A stretch of 64,000 nucleotides of DNA from Bowmanella denitrificans (GTDB lineage Bacteria > Pseudomonadota > Gammaproteobacteria > Enterobacterales > Alteromonadaceae). Under the pieces are notes generated by a model that made no database searches, had not been told where the DNA came from, and was given only the letters and a program-made list of their open reading frames with translations. The stretch covers positions 124,001 through 188,000 of the forward strand of contig NZ_PEBU01000003.1 in NCBI RefSeq assembly GCF_002887595.1. Reading direction: 5' to 3'. Every line of letters starts with the position of its first letter. The stretch's first letter is position 1. The translations under genes and the position numbers were made by a program. Of the stretch, positions 1 through 8,520 are shown piece after piece.

Positions 1-1
1 C

Positions 2-814
2 TTACGGGTTTTCGACGTAGCCGCCCGTCACCTCAGCTTTAAACTGGCTGCCGACGAGTTGCACCTGACACCCACCGCGGTATCGCATCAGATTCGTAAT
101 CTGGAGGCCTGGTTGGGCGTGACACTATTTAGCCGGCAGGTTCGCCAGGTTGCACTAACCGAATCCGGTATCCGTTTGGCTAAGGTCACTCGCGCCAGCC
201 TGCACGCCATTGGTCAGACGCTTCAGGAATTGAAGGGGCAAAGTCAGGGGCTGGTGATACGTTGCACTTCGTCATTTGCCGCGCTCTGGCTGCTGCCCCG
301 AATGGCAGAGATGCAGGCTTTATTACCCGATACGCCAATAGAAATACGCAGTGGCGAACAACTGGAGCCATCGCTGTCAGTCAGTACTCTGGCGATCAGA
401 TTTGGGTTGGTAGCAAACCAGGCTCAGCCCGTTACCCATGAACATTTCAACCTGTATGGCACGGCAAGCCAACTTGCCAGGTTCGAGGCCGGGCAGGATT
501 GCCCCATATTTTTACCAAGATGGAAAAACACCAGCTTGCCAGCCGCCCCATGGCAAACTTATTGCCAACAACTAGCCGGCTCTCCTGGCCACATAAACCT
601 GACATATTTTGATCAAGAGCTGTTTGCCATTCAGCAGGCTCAGGCCGGGCTGGGTCTGGTGTTTAGCGGCCAGACCCTGATAAAGGGCGCCGCACAACTT
701 AAGCCGTTAGCTGATGGCAAGCCTGTCGGCTCTGGTTTGGGATATTATCTGCAAGGCCAAGTTCCAAGCGGTATCTCGCCAGTTCTGTCCTGGTTGACTC
801 AGGCGCTGGCATAG
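2..814 (+). CDS. LysR-family transcriptional regulator, GcvA-like (5' end outside window)
   Basis: Partial LysR-type DNA-binding regulator. The frame is open to the left edge of the window, and its first visible residues (LRVFDVAARHLSF) are the usual start of the winged helix-turn-helix, so the real start lies just upstream. The HTH continues through TPTAVSHQIRNLE, and the rest is a periplasmic-binding-protein-like effector domain. The SHQI form and the spacing resemble the GcvA/AmpR branch. The TTG at 59 is an internal codon, not a start. The protein ends at a normal TAG with no visible partner gene on the right. The effector and the target genes cannot be deduced from this window. Confidence 0.85.
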   Translation, partial: LRVFDVAARHLSFKLAADELHLTPTAVSHQIRNLEAWLGVTLFSRQVRQVALTESGIRLAKVTRASLHAIGQTLQELKGQSQGLVIRCTSSFAALWLLPRMAEMQALLPDTPIEIRSGEQLEPSLSVSTLAIRFGLVANQAQPVTHEHFNLYGTASQLARFEAGQDCPIFLPRWKNTSLPAAPWQTYCQQLAGSPGHINLTYFDQELFAIQQAQAGLGLVFSGQTLIKGAAQLKPLADGKPVGSGLGYYLQGQVPSGISPVLSWLTQALA

Positions 815-893
815 CTGGGATCTGTCGCCATTGTCCTAAACCATGCTCAGTTGTCTGCTTATTCTGAGCATATTGATACTTAAGGATAGTGCT

Positions 894-1025
894 CTGCAGC
901 TCCTCATTGCTGTGCAAATGACGACCAGGTGGTTGCTTAACCTCTATGATGTCTGGAATCTGCAGCTCCTCATTGCTGTGCAAATGACGACCAGGTGGTT
1001 GCTTAACCTCTATGATGTCTGGAAA
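894..1025. repeat. Two tandem copies of a 66-bp unit
   Basis: The unit beginning ctgcagctcctcattgctg at 894 recurs at 960. The copies are essentially identical; they differ at their last base (t versus a). The period of 66 bp is 22 codons, and the minus strand stays open through both copies, giving a repeated peptide with HSNEELQ and EVKQPPGR. There is no convincing start signal or known domain, so it is listed as a repeat rather than a gene. Confidence 0.9.
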
Positions 1026-1043
1026 TGACTGAGCGAAGTGGAT

Positions 1044-1451
1044 TCAGGGCTGGCGCTCATAAACAGGAACATCAGCGGGTAAGGTAAACCAGTCCTGCTT
1101 TTCACTCACCCATACATGGGCGGTTGGCTGGATAAGCCGGGTATCGGATAGATTAGACGGCTTCAACTTAATAATATCCGGCTCTTCTGGATTAAAGTGA
1201 TACAGCCGATTGCCGCAGGTTGGGCAGAACATTGCGCCATTAATATTGCCGCTATCGGCCTTACGCTGCCACTTTTGCATCTGACCTTGAAATTCCACAT
1301 CTTTGGCCTTCACTACCGCAGTAATGCTGAATGCGCTGGTCGAGAGCTTCTGACATTCCTTGCAATGACAAGCCACCACCATCAGCGGTGCCGCGTTAAG
1401 CTGATAGGTTACCTCGCCACATTGGCAGGCACCGGCTATCGGATATTCCAT
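1044..1451 (-). CDS. GFA (glutathione-dependent formaldehyde-activating/CENP-V) domain protein
   Basis: A 135-residue protein that is almost entirely one GFA/CENP-V fold domain. Zinc-binding cysteines are visible as GACQCGEV near residue 8, CHCKECQ near residue 29 and CPTCGNR near residue 76. The family is named after an enzyme that helps glutathione react with formaldehyde, but most small members have no proven substrate, so no reaction is assigned. The start is supported by an AGGGAA ribosome site. It lies alone between the 66-bp repeat and a membrane protein gene on the same strand. Confidence 0.85.
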   Translation of the reverse strand: MEYPIAGACQCGEVTYQLNAAPLMVVACHCKECQKLSTSAFSITAVVKAKDVEFQGQMQKWQRKADSGNINGAMFCPTCGNRLYHFNPEEPDIIKLKPSNLSDTRLIQPTAHVWVSEKQDWFTLPADVPVYERQP

Positions 1452-1544
1452 ACAGTTCCCTGTGAGCTGAGCTTGGCATCGACATCAAGCCATTGAATAT
1501 TCAGGGCAATCTAACAAAGCCGAATGACCCCTGACAAGGTGAAT

Positions 1545-1994
1545 TCAGCGAAACACTCGGATCAGAAGATAAGCGGCACCGACAAACAAACTTCCCAGCA
1601 CCAGCATCCCGATATGGCCCGCCCATAACGCAGCTAAGTTTACCAGTTTTGCCTGTTCTGGCGCCTGAGCCTGATAAGCCAGCCTAACCTGCTGGCCGGT
1701 TTGTAGCTCGGCTTCCCACAATCCGTAATCATGCACAACCAACACTGTCTCGCCACTTGCCAGTGTCAGGCGAATCAGTGCGCTATTCACCAGAGTACGG
1801 GAGCGCCTGGCAGTGCTGCCAATCTCCTGATAATGCTGGCGAATGTCTTCTACTGTGCCCACACCATATCTGGCGCCGCTTAGAAACTGACTGGTGTCCA
1901 GCATATCGTCAATGGCTAAGTACAAAAGCAAACTCCCGGTAGCTGCAAATACCAGAGCGCCAAACAGCAAGGGTATCGGCAGTTTTAGTGACAT
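1545..1994 (-). CDS. Two-TM membrane protein, DUF3592-like
   Basis: A small membrane protein with a hydrophobic helix near the N terminus (PIPLLFGALVFAATGSLLL), a soluble central part and a second helix near the C terminus (GHIGMLVLGSLFVGAAYLL). The central segment, with GTVEDI near its start and GQQVRLAYQ further on, has the layout of DUF3592 proteins, whose function is unknown. The frame is open to an ATG at 2060; the ATG at 1994 was chosen because it puts the first helix at the N terminus, but neither start has a strong ribosome site. Confidence 0.6.
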   Translation of the reverse strand: MSLKLPIPLLFGALVFAATGSLLLYLAIDDMLDTSQFLSGARYGVGTVEDIRQHYQEIGSTARRSRTLVNSALIRLTLASGETVLVVHDYGLWEAELQTGQQVRLAYQAQAPEQAKLVNLAALWAGHIGMLVLGSLFVGAAYLLIRVFR

Positions 1995-2138
1995 AGGGGG
2001 CCAAGTGTTGTGAGATGGTAAACACACCTTAGCAGGCCATATATGGTTTTTATCAATCATTGCTATTCAATTTCTTCATTATCCAGAATACCGGCAAATC
2101 TTGATACTGAGGCTGCTGAAACCAACAAGGAATGAAAA

Positions 2139-3074
2139 ATGAAAGCAGCCTTTATTAATCAATATGGTGACGCCGCAGTACTGACAGTGAGCGAGCAGCC
2201 CAAACCTGTGATCCAACCCGGTCAGGTACTGATTCGGGTGATGGCAAGTGGTGTCAACCCGGTGGATTTTCATATCCGCAACGGCATGCTCAGTGGTACA
2301 GAAACCCATACGTTGCCGCTGATCCTGGGCTGGGACTGTGCTGGCATAATCGATGAGGTGGCAGACAAAGTTAATCATCTTAAACCAGGTGACGAGGTGT
2401 ACGCCTACACGCCTATTCAGGCCCAGGGCACCAATGCCCAGTGGATAGCCGTAGATGCCGATGTCGTCAGGCCCAAACCCACTAATCTTTCATTTGTGCA
2501 GGCTGCTGCCCTGCCACTGGCAGCACTAACGGCCTGGCAGGGGTTGTTTAGTCAGGGTAAATTACAATCCGGTCAGCGCTTGCTGGTGCATAATGCCTCC
2601 GGTGCGGTAGGCAGCCTGGCAGTGCAGCTGGCCAAAGCCAAAGGGGCAACGGTTATCGCTACCGGCTCAGCGTCCAAGCAAGACTATATCAAAGCCTTAG
2701 GCGCAGATGAGGTCAGAGATTACCACCAGGCAGATTGGCATCAGGGTATCGAAGCCGTTGATATGGTGTATGCGGCACGTGGCGGCCTCGACTTATTGCA
2801 GCAAAGTGTCGACTTGATTAAACCCGGCGGCTTTTTAATTTCCACCCTGGATGAGCTGCCTGAAGCCCTACTGGCAGCAAAGCAAGTGCATTTTCATCGT
2901 ATGTGGGTCAACCCCAATGGCGGCGATCTTGAGCAGATCACCACGCTTGTTGAGAACGAGCAACTGCAGTTGGCGATTGATTCGGTCTACCCTCTTGAGC
3001 AGATCCAGGCAGCCCACCAACGCTGTGAGTCACATCAGGCCTTGGGTAAAATAGTGCTGGACCTTAGTCTGTAA
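2139..3074 (+). CDS. NADP-dependent medium-chain dehydrogenase/quinone reductase family oxidoreductase
   Basis: A 311-residue MDR-superfamily oxidoreductase. The N-terminal GroES-like domain has ASGVNPVDF and PGDEVYAY; the Rossmann domain follows with an AVGSLAVQLAKAKGA nucleotide-binding turn and a KPGGFLIS strand. It lacks the cysteine set of zinc alcohol dehydrogenases and is closest in layout to quinone oxidoreductases, which reduce quinones or enones with NADPH. The start is supported by AAGGAA a few bases upstream. It stands alone on the plus strand between minus-strand genes. The natural substrate cannot be told from sequence. Confidence 0.85.
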   Translation: MKAAFINQYGDAAVLTVSEQPKPVIQPGQVLIRVMASGVNPVDFHIRNGMLSGTETHTLPLILGWDCAGIIDEVADKVNHLKPGDEVYAYTPIQAQGTNAQWIAVDADVVRPKPTNLSFVQAAALPLAALTAWQGLFSQGKLQSGQRLLVHNASGAVGSLAVQLAKAKGATVIATGSASKQDYIKALGADEVRDYHQADWHQGIEAVDMVYAARGGLDLLQQSVDLIKPGGFLISTLDELPEALLAAKQVHFHRMWVNPNGGDLEQITTLVENEQLQLAIDSVYPLEQIQAAHQRCESHQALGKIVLDLSL

Positions 3075-3144
3075 CAACAACATAGTCACCTGGCCCGCTG
3101 GCGGGCTGGGCGCTAACGCATTGCGTTATTTGATAATTGCCCCT

Positions 3145-3450
3145 TCAGGCCAAAACCGGCCTGAAGAAGCTACGCTCATAGCTAACAATGCACTGCGTTT
3201 GCTCTGCGTATTGAAAGGCCGCCTGGCAGTCGGCATCATTAAAGGAGTCCTGGCGGTATTGCTCATAGCTTGCCAGACTGGGAAAAGTAAACAGCGCCAA
3301 CGCTATATTATTAGCCCCTTCTGAAGGCAGAAAATAGCCGTTGTGCTGCCCACCAAATTTATTGACCAGCGGGATCCACATCCTGGCATAGGCTTCAAAT
3401 TCTTCCAGCTTATTGGGGTCGATAACATAACGCAGAAAACAAGTTACCAC
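3145..3450 (-). CDS. NIPSNAP-family protein
   Basis: A 101-residue protein of the NIPSNAP fold (dimeric alpha/beta barrel). Visible signs are the opening strand CFLRYVIDPNKLEEFE, the central FGGQHNGYFLPSEG and the ending SYERSFFRP. Bacterial NIPSNAP proteins are small and mostly without an assigned reaction. The start is a GTG at 3450 with AGGAAG seven bases upstream. The gene is separated from the aguB end by about 80 bp and shares its strand. Confidence 0.8.
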   Translation of the reverse strand: MVTCFLRYVIDPNKLEEFEAYARMWIPLVNKFGGQHNGYFLPSEGANNIALALFTFPSLASYEQYRQDSFNDADCQAAFQYAEQTQCIVSYERSFFRPVLA

Positions 3451-3532
3451 TTTATTCTTCCTCTATAGTTCCATGTTATTGCAGTAACAAAAATTAAAAC
3501 GCCACCCTGAGAGATGGCGCTTTTAGAGGCCT

Positions 3533-4420
3533 TTAATCCCGCCAGCGACGGGTCAGATCTTCATAGGCGTCAATGCGACGGTCACGGAAATAGGGCCAGA
3601 TACGTTTCACGTTTTCGGTACGGGCCAGATCCAGCTCCACCAGCAAAGTTTCTTCTTTATCACTGCTGGCCTGGGCCAGTAATTCACCTTGCGGACCAGC
3701 CACAAAGCTTTGGCCCCAGAACTGAATACCCGGGTCGCCCTCAATGGGCGAGGCTTCAAAGCCGGTACGGTTGGCTACAATCACCGGCAGCGAGTTGGCC
3801 ACCGCATGGGCGCGTTGAATGGTATGCCAGGCGGTGTGCTGACGCTCGCGTTCATCCGCAGTATCGGTCATATCCCAGCCAATGGCTGTGGGATAAAACA
3901 GCATATCGGCACCACGCATAGCCATTAATCGGGCCGCTTCCGGATACCATTGATCCCAGCACACCAGTACACCCAGCTTACCGACACTGGTTTGAATAGG
4001 TTCAAACCCCAGATCGCCTGGTGTGAAATAGAACTTCTCGTAAAAACCGGGATCGTCAGGGATATGCATCTTGCGATATTTACCCACCATGCCTTGCTTG
4101 CGGTCAAACACCACAGCGGTATTGTGATACAGGCCCGAACCGCGCTTTTCAAATAGCGAGGTGACCAGCACAATATTCAGCTCCCCAGCCAGGGCGGCAA
4201 AAAACTCGGTGGCAGGGCCGGGAATAGGTTCGGCCAAATCAAAATAGTCGGTATTCTCTTCCTGGCAGAAATACAGGGTGCTGTGCAGTTCCTGCAACAT
4301 CACCAATTCGGCTCCCTCAGCGGCCAGCTTACGCACCTGTGCGGCGCTGTTGTTCCAGTTACTGAGCTTGTCGTTATTTGCCACGGCCTGCTGAACCAGA
4401 CCGACTTTAAGTTTAGCCAT
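3533..4420 (-). CDS. aguB: N-carbamoylputrescine amidase
   Basis: A 295-residue nitrilase-superfamily enzyme that hydrolyses N-carbamoylputrescine to putrescine, CO2 and ammonia. The Glu-Lys-Cys triad is visible as E44 (MLQELHST), K117 (YRKMHIPDD) and C154 (VLVCWDQWYPE). The HIPDDPGF/YEKFYFTPGD segment is typical of the AguB group, and the length is normal. Its ATG overlaps the end of the agmatine deiminase gene by 8 bp, so the two are almost certainly cotranscribed and together convert agmatine to putrescine. Confidence 0.95.
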   Translation of the reverse strand: MAKLKVGLVQQAVANNDKLSNWNNSAAQVRKLAAEGAELVMLQELHSTLYFCQEENTDYFDLAEPIPGPATEFFAALAGELNIVLVTSLFEKRGSGLYHNTAVVFDRKQGMVGKYRKMHIPDDPGFYEKFYFTPGDLGFEPIQTSVGKLGVLVCWDQWYPEAARLMAMRGADMLFYPTAIGWDMTDTADERERQHTAWHTIQRAHAVANSLPVIVANRTGFEASPIEGDPGIQFWGQSFVAGPQGELLAQASSDKEETLLVELDLARTENVKRIWPYFRDRRIDAYEDLTRRWRD

Positions 4421-5468
4421 AGACTGTTACTCCCCTGCGCAATTGCGCCATCACGTCATCTTTTAATGTACCTTGGGGCACCTGCATGCTAATGCAATGC
4501 AAGCTGCCATATTGCTGTACCAGCACCGCGCAATCCAATGCCACAATGTTATGGGCCGGATAGGCCTTAGTCAGCACCTCCAGCGCCAACTGGTCTTCTG
4601 GCTGGCCATAAATGGGACATAACACCTGCTGGTTGTTAATCAGATAATTGGCATAGGATGCCGGTAACCTGTCGCCTTCGTCGCTATAGATTTCCGGCAG
4701 TGGCAATTCAAATATCTGATGGTCAGGTAATGCCTCGCGGCATTCGTCCACCAGCGCTTGCAAGCCGTCAAAATGTGCATCCTGCGGGCGATTAAAACAG
4801 GATTGAATGACCAGGCCCTTATCCGGGGTAAAACGTACCAGGGTATCGATATGCCCGTCGGTATCATCCCCTTCCAGATGGCCATGTTCGAAGATGCTGA
4901 CCCGGCTCGCTCCCAGATACTCCTTAAACTGCGCCCGGTATTGGTCCAGGCTCATCGCGCCGTTACGCTCGGGATTAAGCAGACATAAGGCAGTGGACAG
5001 CAAATGGCCCTCGCCGTCTATCTCCAGCGCGCCGCCTTCAGCCACCATCTCGGTACTGATTAATGGCAATTTACACAGCCTGGCCAGAATATCGCGATTA
5101 GCCAGATTGTCGCGGCGGGCATCGAATTTATTGCCCCAACCGTTAAACTGGTATTCCACCGGCTGCATCCCCTGCTCAGAGGTACAGGTCAGAAAACCAT
5201 AATCACGCAGCCAGGTATCATTAGGATTGGCTTTTAGCAGCAACACTTGCTGGCAGTGAGCGGCGCGGGTTTGAAAATCGGCCATATCGGCTTCACGAAT
5301 CAGCAGTAACACCCCGCAATTGGCCTGATTAATAGCTTCAATAAGCTCAAGGTATAAGCTACGGGCTTTTTCCAACCAAGGTGCCCAATCGGTATCCTGA
5401 TGAGGCCAGGCCAGAATCACAGCTTCCTGCGGCGCCCATTCGGGCAGCAATCGACGAGAATCGGTCAT
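4413..5468 (-). CDS. aguA: Agmatine deiminase
   Basis: A guanidino-group-modifying enzyme that converts agmatine to N-carbamoylputrescine and ammonia. Family landmarks are RRLLPEWAPQEAVILAWPH at the start, DTWLRDYG, the EGGALEIDGEGHLL block, HLEGDDTDGHID, and the catalytic cysteine in GSLHCIS near the C terminus. The frame is open to an ATG at 5498; the ATG at 5468 fits the family N terminus better, and a TATAAT-like hexamer (5507-5512, minus strand) sits where a promoter for the shorter form would be. Coupled to aguB downstream. Confidence 0.93.
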   Translation of the reverse strand: MTDSRRLLPEWAPQEAVILAWPHQDTDWAPWLEKARSLYLELIEAINQANCGVLLLIREADMADFQTRAAHCQQVLLLKANPNDTWLRDYGFLTCTSEQGMQPVEYQFNGWGNKFDARRDNLANRDILARLCKLPLISTEMVAEGGALEIDGEGHLLSTALCLLNPERNGAMSLDQYRAQFKEYLGASRVSIFEHGHLEGDDTDGHIDTLVRFTPDKGLVIQSCFNRPQDAHFDGLQALVDECREALPDHQIFELPLPEIYSDEGDRLPASYANYLINNQQVLCPIYGQPEDQLALEVLTKAYPAHNIVALDCAVLVQQYGSLHCISMQVPQGTLKDDVMAQLRRGVTVYG

Positions 5469-5545
5469 AAATTCAGCTATTCCACTACGGATGGTCATTG
5501 CCGCCGATTATAGACGTTAGCGTATTCAATGCCATCGGAAATGGC

Positions 5546-6187
5546 CTAATTGATGATGCCTATGCCCTCTATTTGCATCAGGTAGACGCCAAGACCAATA
5601 GTGAACAAGAACATCCCCCATAACGAATGTTCAATGGCCACAATTAAGGTAGAGCGGGTTTGAATATAGCGATAGCCAAATAACAGACCGCCAACCCCGG
5701 ACAACACAACCGCAACCCAGTTACCGTAAGCGGCGTGGGCCAGGGCAAAGCTGAATGTACTTAAGCCCAAACGACCCAATTTGGAAGGCAAAATATGTTT
5801 ATAGCGATGAAAGAAAAAGGTGCGAAACACCAGTTCCTGCGGCAGCACCGATACCAACGGATAAATGGCCAGCGTCAGTAACCAAAGCTGATGATCTTTG
5901 CTTGGTAACCATAGAAAAAACTGCGGCAACCAAAGATAGACCAACACACTAATGACTAATGCCAGGGGCGCAAACAGCAACAATTGATGACGCAGACAGT
6001 GACCTAATCCTTGCAGATGCCAGAGCCGGAAGCGCTTAAATCTTGGATCGTTCAGCAGCAGCCATAAACAGAAAAAACCTATTATCAACAGTATGGGAAT
6101 GAGCCATTTAACCGAATAAGCGGAAAAAACCGCCACCATCAGTGGCACCAACCCAAACAAACAGAACATTTCCAGCCAGCGATTCAC
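5546..6187 (-). CDS. CPBP-family intramembrane metalloprotease-like protein
   Basis: A 213-residue membrane protein with about six hydrophobic helices and the CPBP (CAAX protease/bacteriocin-processing, Abi) motifs. Motif 1 appears as PQELVFR at 116-122, motif 2 as the FALAHAAYGN segment with H151 and N156, and a later histidine lies in IEHSLWG. The first glutamate of the usual EExxxR is replaced by glutamine (Q117), which may reduce or abolish protease activity. It lies downstream of the Rrf2 gene on the same strand, about 75 bp away. The substrate is unknown. Confidence 0.8.
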   Translation of the reverse strand: MNRWLEMFCLFGLVPLMVAVFSAYSVKWLIPILLIIGFFCLWLLLNDPRFKRFRLWHLQGLGHCLRHQLLLFAPLALVISVLVYLWLPQFFLWLPSKDHQLWLLTLAIYPLVSVLPQELVFRTFFFHRYKHILPSKLGRLGLSTFSFALAHAAYGNWVAVVLSGVGGLLFGYRYIQTRSTLIVAIEHSLWGMFLFTIGLGVYLMQIEGIGIIN

Positions 6188-6263
6188 CTTGTCACCTATT
6201 GGTCACAAAACTGTCATACCCCTATTAGGTATATACATAAATCGACTGAAAGGGGAAAATTAT

Positions 6264-6695
6264 TTATCCGCCGGTACGGTCGTGGCGTTCGAACTCGCTG
6301 GCCAGCTGTGCCAGGCTAACCTGTTTAAAGCGTGCCAACATTAGTGCTTCGGCTTCTTGCATCACGTCACGCAAGGCTTTGTTGACGCCATGCTCGATGG
6401 GGCAATTGTTATGCTCGTCGGTCAGACCAATAGTAAATACCGAGCCCTCGCCCAGGGCCTTATGCACATCATATAAAGTGATTTCGGTTAGCGGCTTCGC
6501 CAGCGACCAACCACCATTGTGCCCTTTCAACGCACTCACATAGCCCTGTTCACGCAGTGCCGCCATGGTTCTGCGCACCACCACAGGATTAGTGCCAAGC
6601 ATCTTACCTAAGTCGTCAGAGGTTGCGGGTTTGCCATAGTGATGCAGATGGATCAAGGCATGAAGTACCCGGGAAAGGCGGCTGTCTTTGCGCAT
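6264..6695 (-). CDS. Rrf2-family transcriptional regulator
   Basis: A winged helix regulator of about 143 residues. The start chosen at 6695 gives the family-typical opening (SRLSRVLHALIHL); a GTG at 6731 would add 12 residues. The recognition helix region TNPVVVRRTMAALREQGYV and the wing KGHNGGW are clear. Only one cysteine (C98, in NNCPIEHG) is present, unlike the three-cysteine iron-sulphur members NsrR and IscR, so a thiol-based or non-cluster sensor is more likely. It is divergent from a flavoprotein gene and probably controls it through the repeats at 6738-6800. Confidence 0.88.
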   Translation of the reverse strand: MRKDSRLSRVLHALIHLHHYGKPATSDDLGKMLGTNPVVVRRTMAALREQGYVSALKGHNGGWSLAKPLTEITLYDVHKALGEGSVFTIGLTDEHNNCPIEHGVNKALRDVMQEAEALMLARFKQVSLAQLASEFERHDRTGG

Positions 6696-6737
6696 AACTG
6701 GCTGTTTAAAAAATTTTCCATATGCTACCACAGCCTT

Positions 6738-6800
6738 ATGTAACTTTTAATGTTTCTTGTGTTGAACAGCACACGCACCTCATGTAACACTAATAGTTAC
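6738..6800. promoter_or_regulatory. Probable Rrf2 operator region: repeated ATGTAAC and a GTAAC-N7-GTTAC dyad
   Basis: In the divergent intergenic region the heptamer ATGTAAC occurs at 6738-6744 and 6782-6788. The second is the left half of a dyad, GTAAC (6784-6788), seven bases, GTTAC (6796-6800), just before the ribosome site of the flavoprotein gene. Position and symmetry suit a repressor site for the neighbouring Rrf2 protein. Binding is an inference. Confidence 0.5.
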
Positions 6801-6818
6801 TTAAAGAGAGGGCTTATT

Positions 6819-7730
6819 ATGAAATTTGATGTAATGATTATCGGTGGCAGCTTTGCCGGTCTGTCTGCCGCCATGCAGCTGGTCAGGGCACAAAAACAGG
6901 TACTGGTTATCGACAGCGCTAAGCCCCGAAACCGCTTTGCAGTTAACTCGCATGGCTTTTTCACGTTGGATGGCGAGAGCCCGGCTACCATACGCGATAA
7001 AGCCCTGGCCAAACTGCAGGCTTATCCGGGGTTTTCTTTATTGGAAGCTGAGGTGGTCGATGTGAAAAAAGTCAGCACAGGCTTTCGTGCAGAAACGGCC
7101 AATGGTCAGCATATGGCTGCCGCCAAAGTCATTCTGGCCACCGGCGTTAAGGATGAATTGCCGGATATCCCTGGCTTGCCTGAACGTTGGGGTAAAACCG
7201 TCATCCACTGCCCATATTGTCATGGCTATGAAAATAAAAACGTCCCTTTGGGTGTACTGGCCACCAGCGAGTTTTCTATTCACCAGGCTAAGCTGGCACC
7301 CGACTGGGGCTCCACCACCTACTTTACTCAAGGGCAGTTTTCACCGGATTCGGACGCGCGCCAAATGTTGGAAAAACGCGGCGTACAGATAGAAGAAAGT
7401 CCGGTAATTGAGTTACTTGGCACGGCTCCGCAAATCCTCGCCGTGCGACTGGCTGATGGCCGCGAGCTTCCCATACAGGCCCTGTATGTGGGCCCTAACA
7501 CACAAATGGCCAGTTCATTAGCAAAACAGCTTGGTTGTGCCTTTGAGCCCGGTTTTATGGGGCCGGTGGTGAAGGTGGATGAATGTCAGCAAACCACGGT
7601 GGCCGGCGTCTATGCTGCCGGTGATATGGCGATTCCAATGCAAAACGCCACGCTGGCCAGCGCTTCAGGGGTGATGACCGGGGTCCATGTGCACCATGCT
7701 CTGATCCAGATACAGCTAGACAGTAAATAG
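6819..7730 (+). CDS. Thioredoxin-reductase-like FAD/NAD(P)-dependent oxidoreductase
   Basis: A 303-residue flavoprotein of the thioredoxin reductase class. The FAD-binding GGSFAGLSAA lies at residues 9-18, the redox-active CPYC pair at C131/C134, and the C-terminal FAD loop is GVYAAGDMA. The NADPH-domain nucleotide motif looks degenerate (GVLATSEFSIHQA), so the reductant and partner may differ from standard TrxB. The ATG at 6819 was chosen because AAAGAGAGGG precedes it; the frame is open further upstream but through the operator. Divergent to an Rrf2 regulator, suggesting redox or stress control. Confidence 0.88.
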   Translation: MKFDVMIIGGSFAGLSAAMQLVRAQKQVLVIDSAKPRNRFAVNSHGFFTLDGESPATIRDKALAKLQAYPGFSLLEAEVVDVKKVSTGFRAETANGQHMAAAKVILATGVKDELPDIPGLPERWGKTVIHCPYCHGYENKNVPLGVLATSEFSIHQAKLAPDWGSTTYFTQGQFSPDSDARQMLEKRGVQIEESPVIELLGTAPQILAVRLADGRELPIQALYVGPNTQMASSLAKQLGCAFEPGFMGPVVKVDECQQTTVAGVYAAGDMAIPMQNATLASASGVMTGVHVHHALIQIQLDSK

Positions 7731-7830
7731 AGTGTCAGCGCTAAAAGTAACAGTGACAGGAACAGAAACCACGCTAAGTCCCTGTACGCCTTGGCGATGA
7801 ATAAGTATTTGAATCAGGTAAATAAAGTCC

Positions 7831-8514
7831 ATGCAAAACATACTCGATAAGGCATTTAATACAGATATGGCAGCGCGCTATGATAGTAGCCGCGCCCATA
7901 TGCAGCCTCTAAAAGACGCACTGCACTGGCAGATGCAGGCGCTGTTTGCCAGCTTACCCGAAGATGCCCACCTGCTTTGTGTGGGCGCTGGCACCGGCGA
8001 AGAATTGCTGTATCTGGCAAGGGCGTTTCCCGGCAGGCATTTCACCCTGGTAGACCCGGCGGCGGCCATGTTGGCCCGCTGCCAGCAAAAAGCCCATCAG
8101 CAAGGGATAGCGCAGCGCTGCACTTTTTTTAGCGGTTACCTGCATGACATGCAGGATACAACCCCGTTTGACGCTGCTACCAGTATTCTGGTTTCGCATT
8201 TTATCCTGCCTCTGAATGAACGACGGGCTTATTACCGGCAGATTGCCAGACGCCTGAAACCTGGTGCGATATTAGTGAATGCGGATTTAAGCTGGGACAG
8301 ACAAGCCGCCAGTTTCGCTGATATTTGCCAGCACTGGGTTGCTTTACATCAACAGGCGGGCATGAGCACCGACCCGTCTTATCTTAATGATCAGTTGAGT
8401 CTAGCTTCTCCGTCACAGATGCAAAGCCTGATAAAGGCGGCTGGTTTTAGTACGGTTACGCCATTTTTTCAGGCCATGCTGGTACATGGCTGGTATTCAA
8501 TTAGAGCTGACTAG
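7831..8514 (+). CDS. Class I SAM-dependent methyltransferase
   Basis: A 227-residue methyltransferase of the Rossmann type. Motif I is LLCVGAGTGEELLYLA around residues 48-63, the acidic end of strand two is TLVDPAAAML, and later come HFILPLNERRAYYRQIARRLKPGA. These support S-adenosylmethionine binding, but the substrate cannot be deduced. It starts 100 bp after the flavoprotein gene, and its stop is followed directly by a gene fragment in the same frame. Confidence 0.85.
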   Translation: MQNILDKAFNTDMAARYDSSRAHMQPLKDALHWQMQALFASLPEDAHLLCVGAGTGEELLYLARAFPGRHFTLVDPAAAMLARCQQKAHQQGIAQRCTFFSGYLHDMQDTTPFDAATSILVSHFILPLNERRAYYRQIARRLKPGAILVNADLSWDRQAASFADICQHWVALHQQAGMSTDPSYLNDQLSLASPSQMQSLIKAAGFSTVTPFFQAMLVHGWYSIRAD

Positions 8515-8520
8515 ACTGGT

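Noticed and set aside
843-1028. Open frame on the plus strand over the 66-bp repeat
   Set aside because: It has no ribosome site or domain and simply follows the repeat; the minus frame is equally open.
3514-3921. 135-residue plus-strand frame over aguB
   Set aside because: It is the shadow of the aguB gene on the other strand; no domain.
6264-6695. NsrR as the identity of the Rrf2 protein, given the nearby flavohaemoprotein fragment
   Set aside because: Only one cysteine is present, so the cluster-binding set of NsrR is missing.
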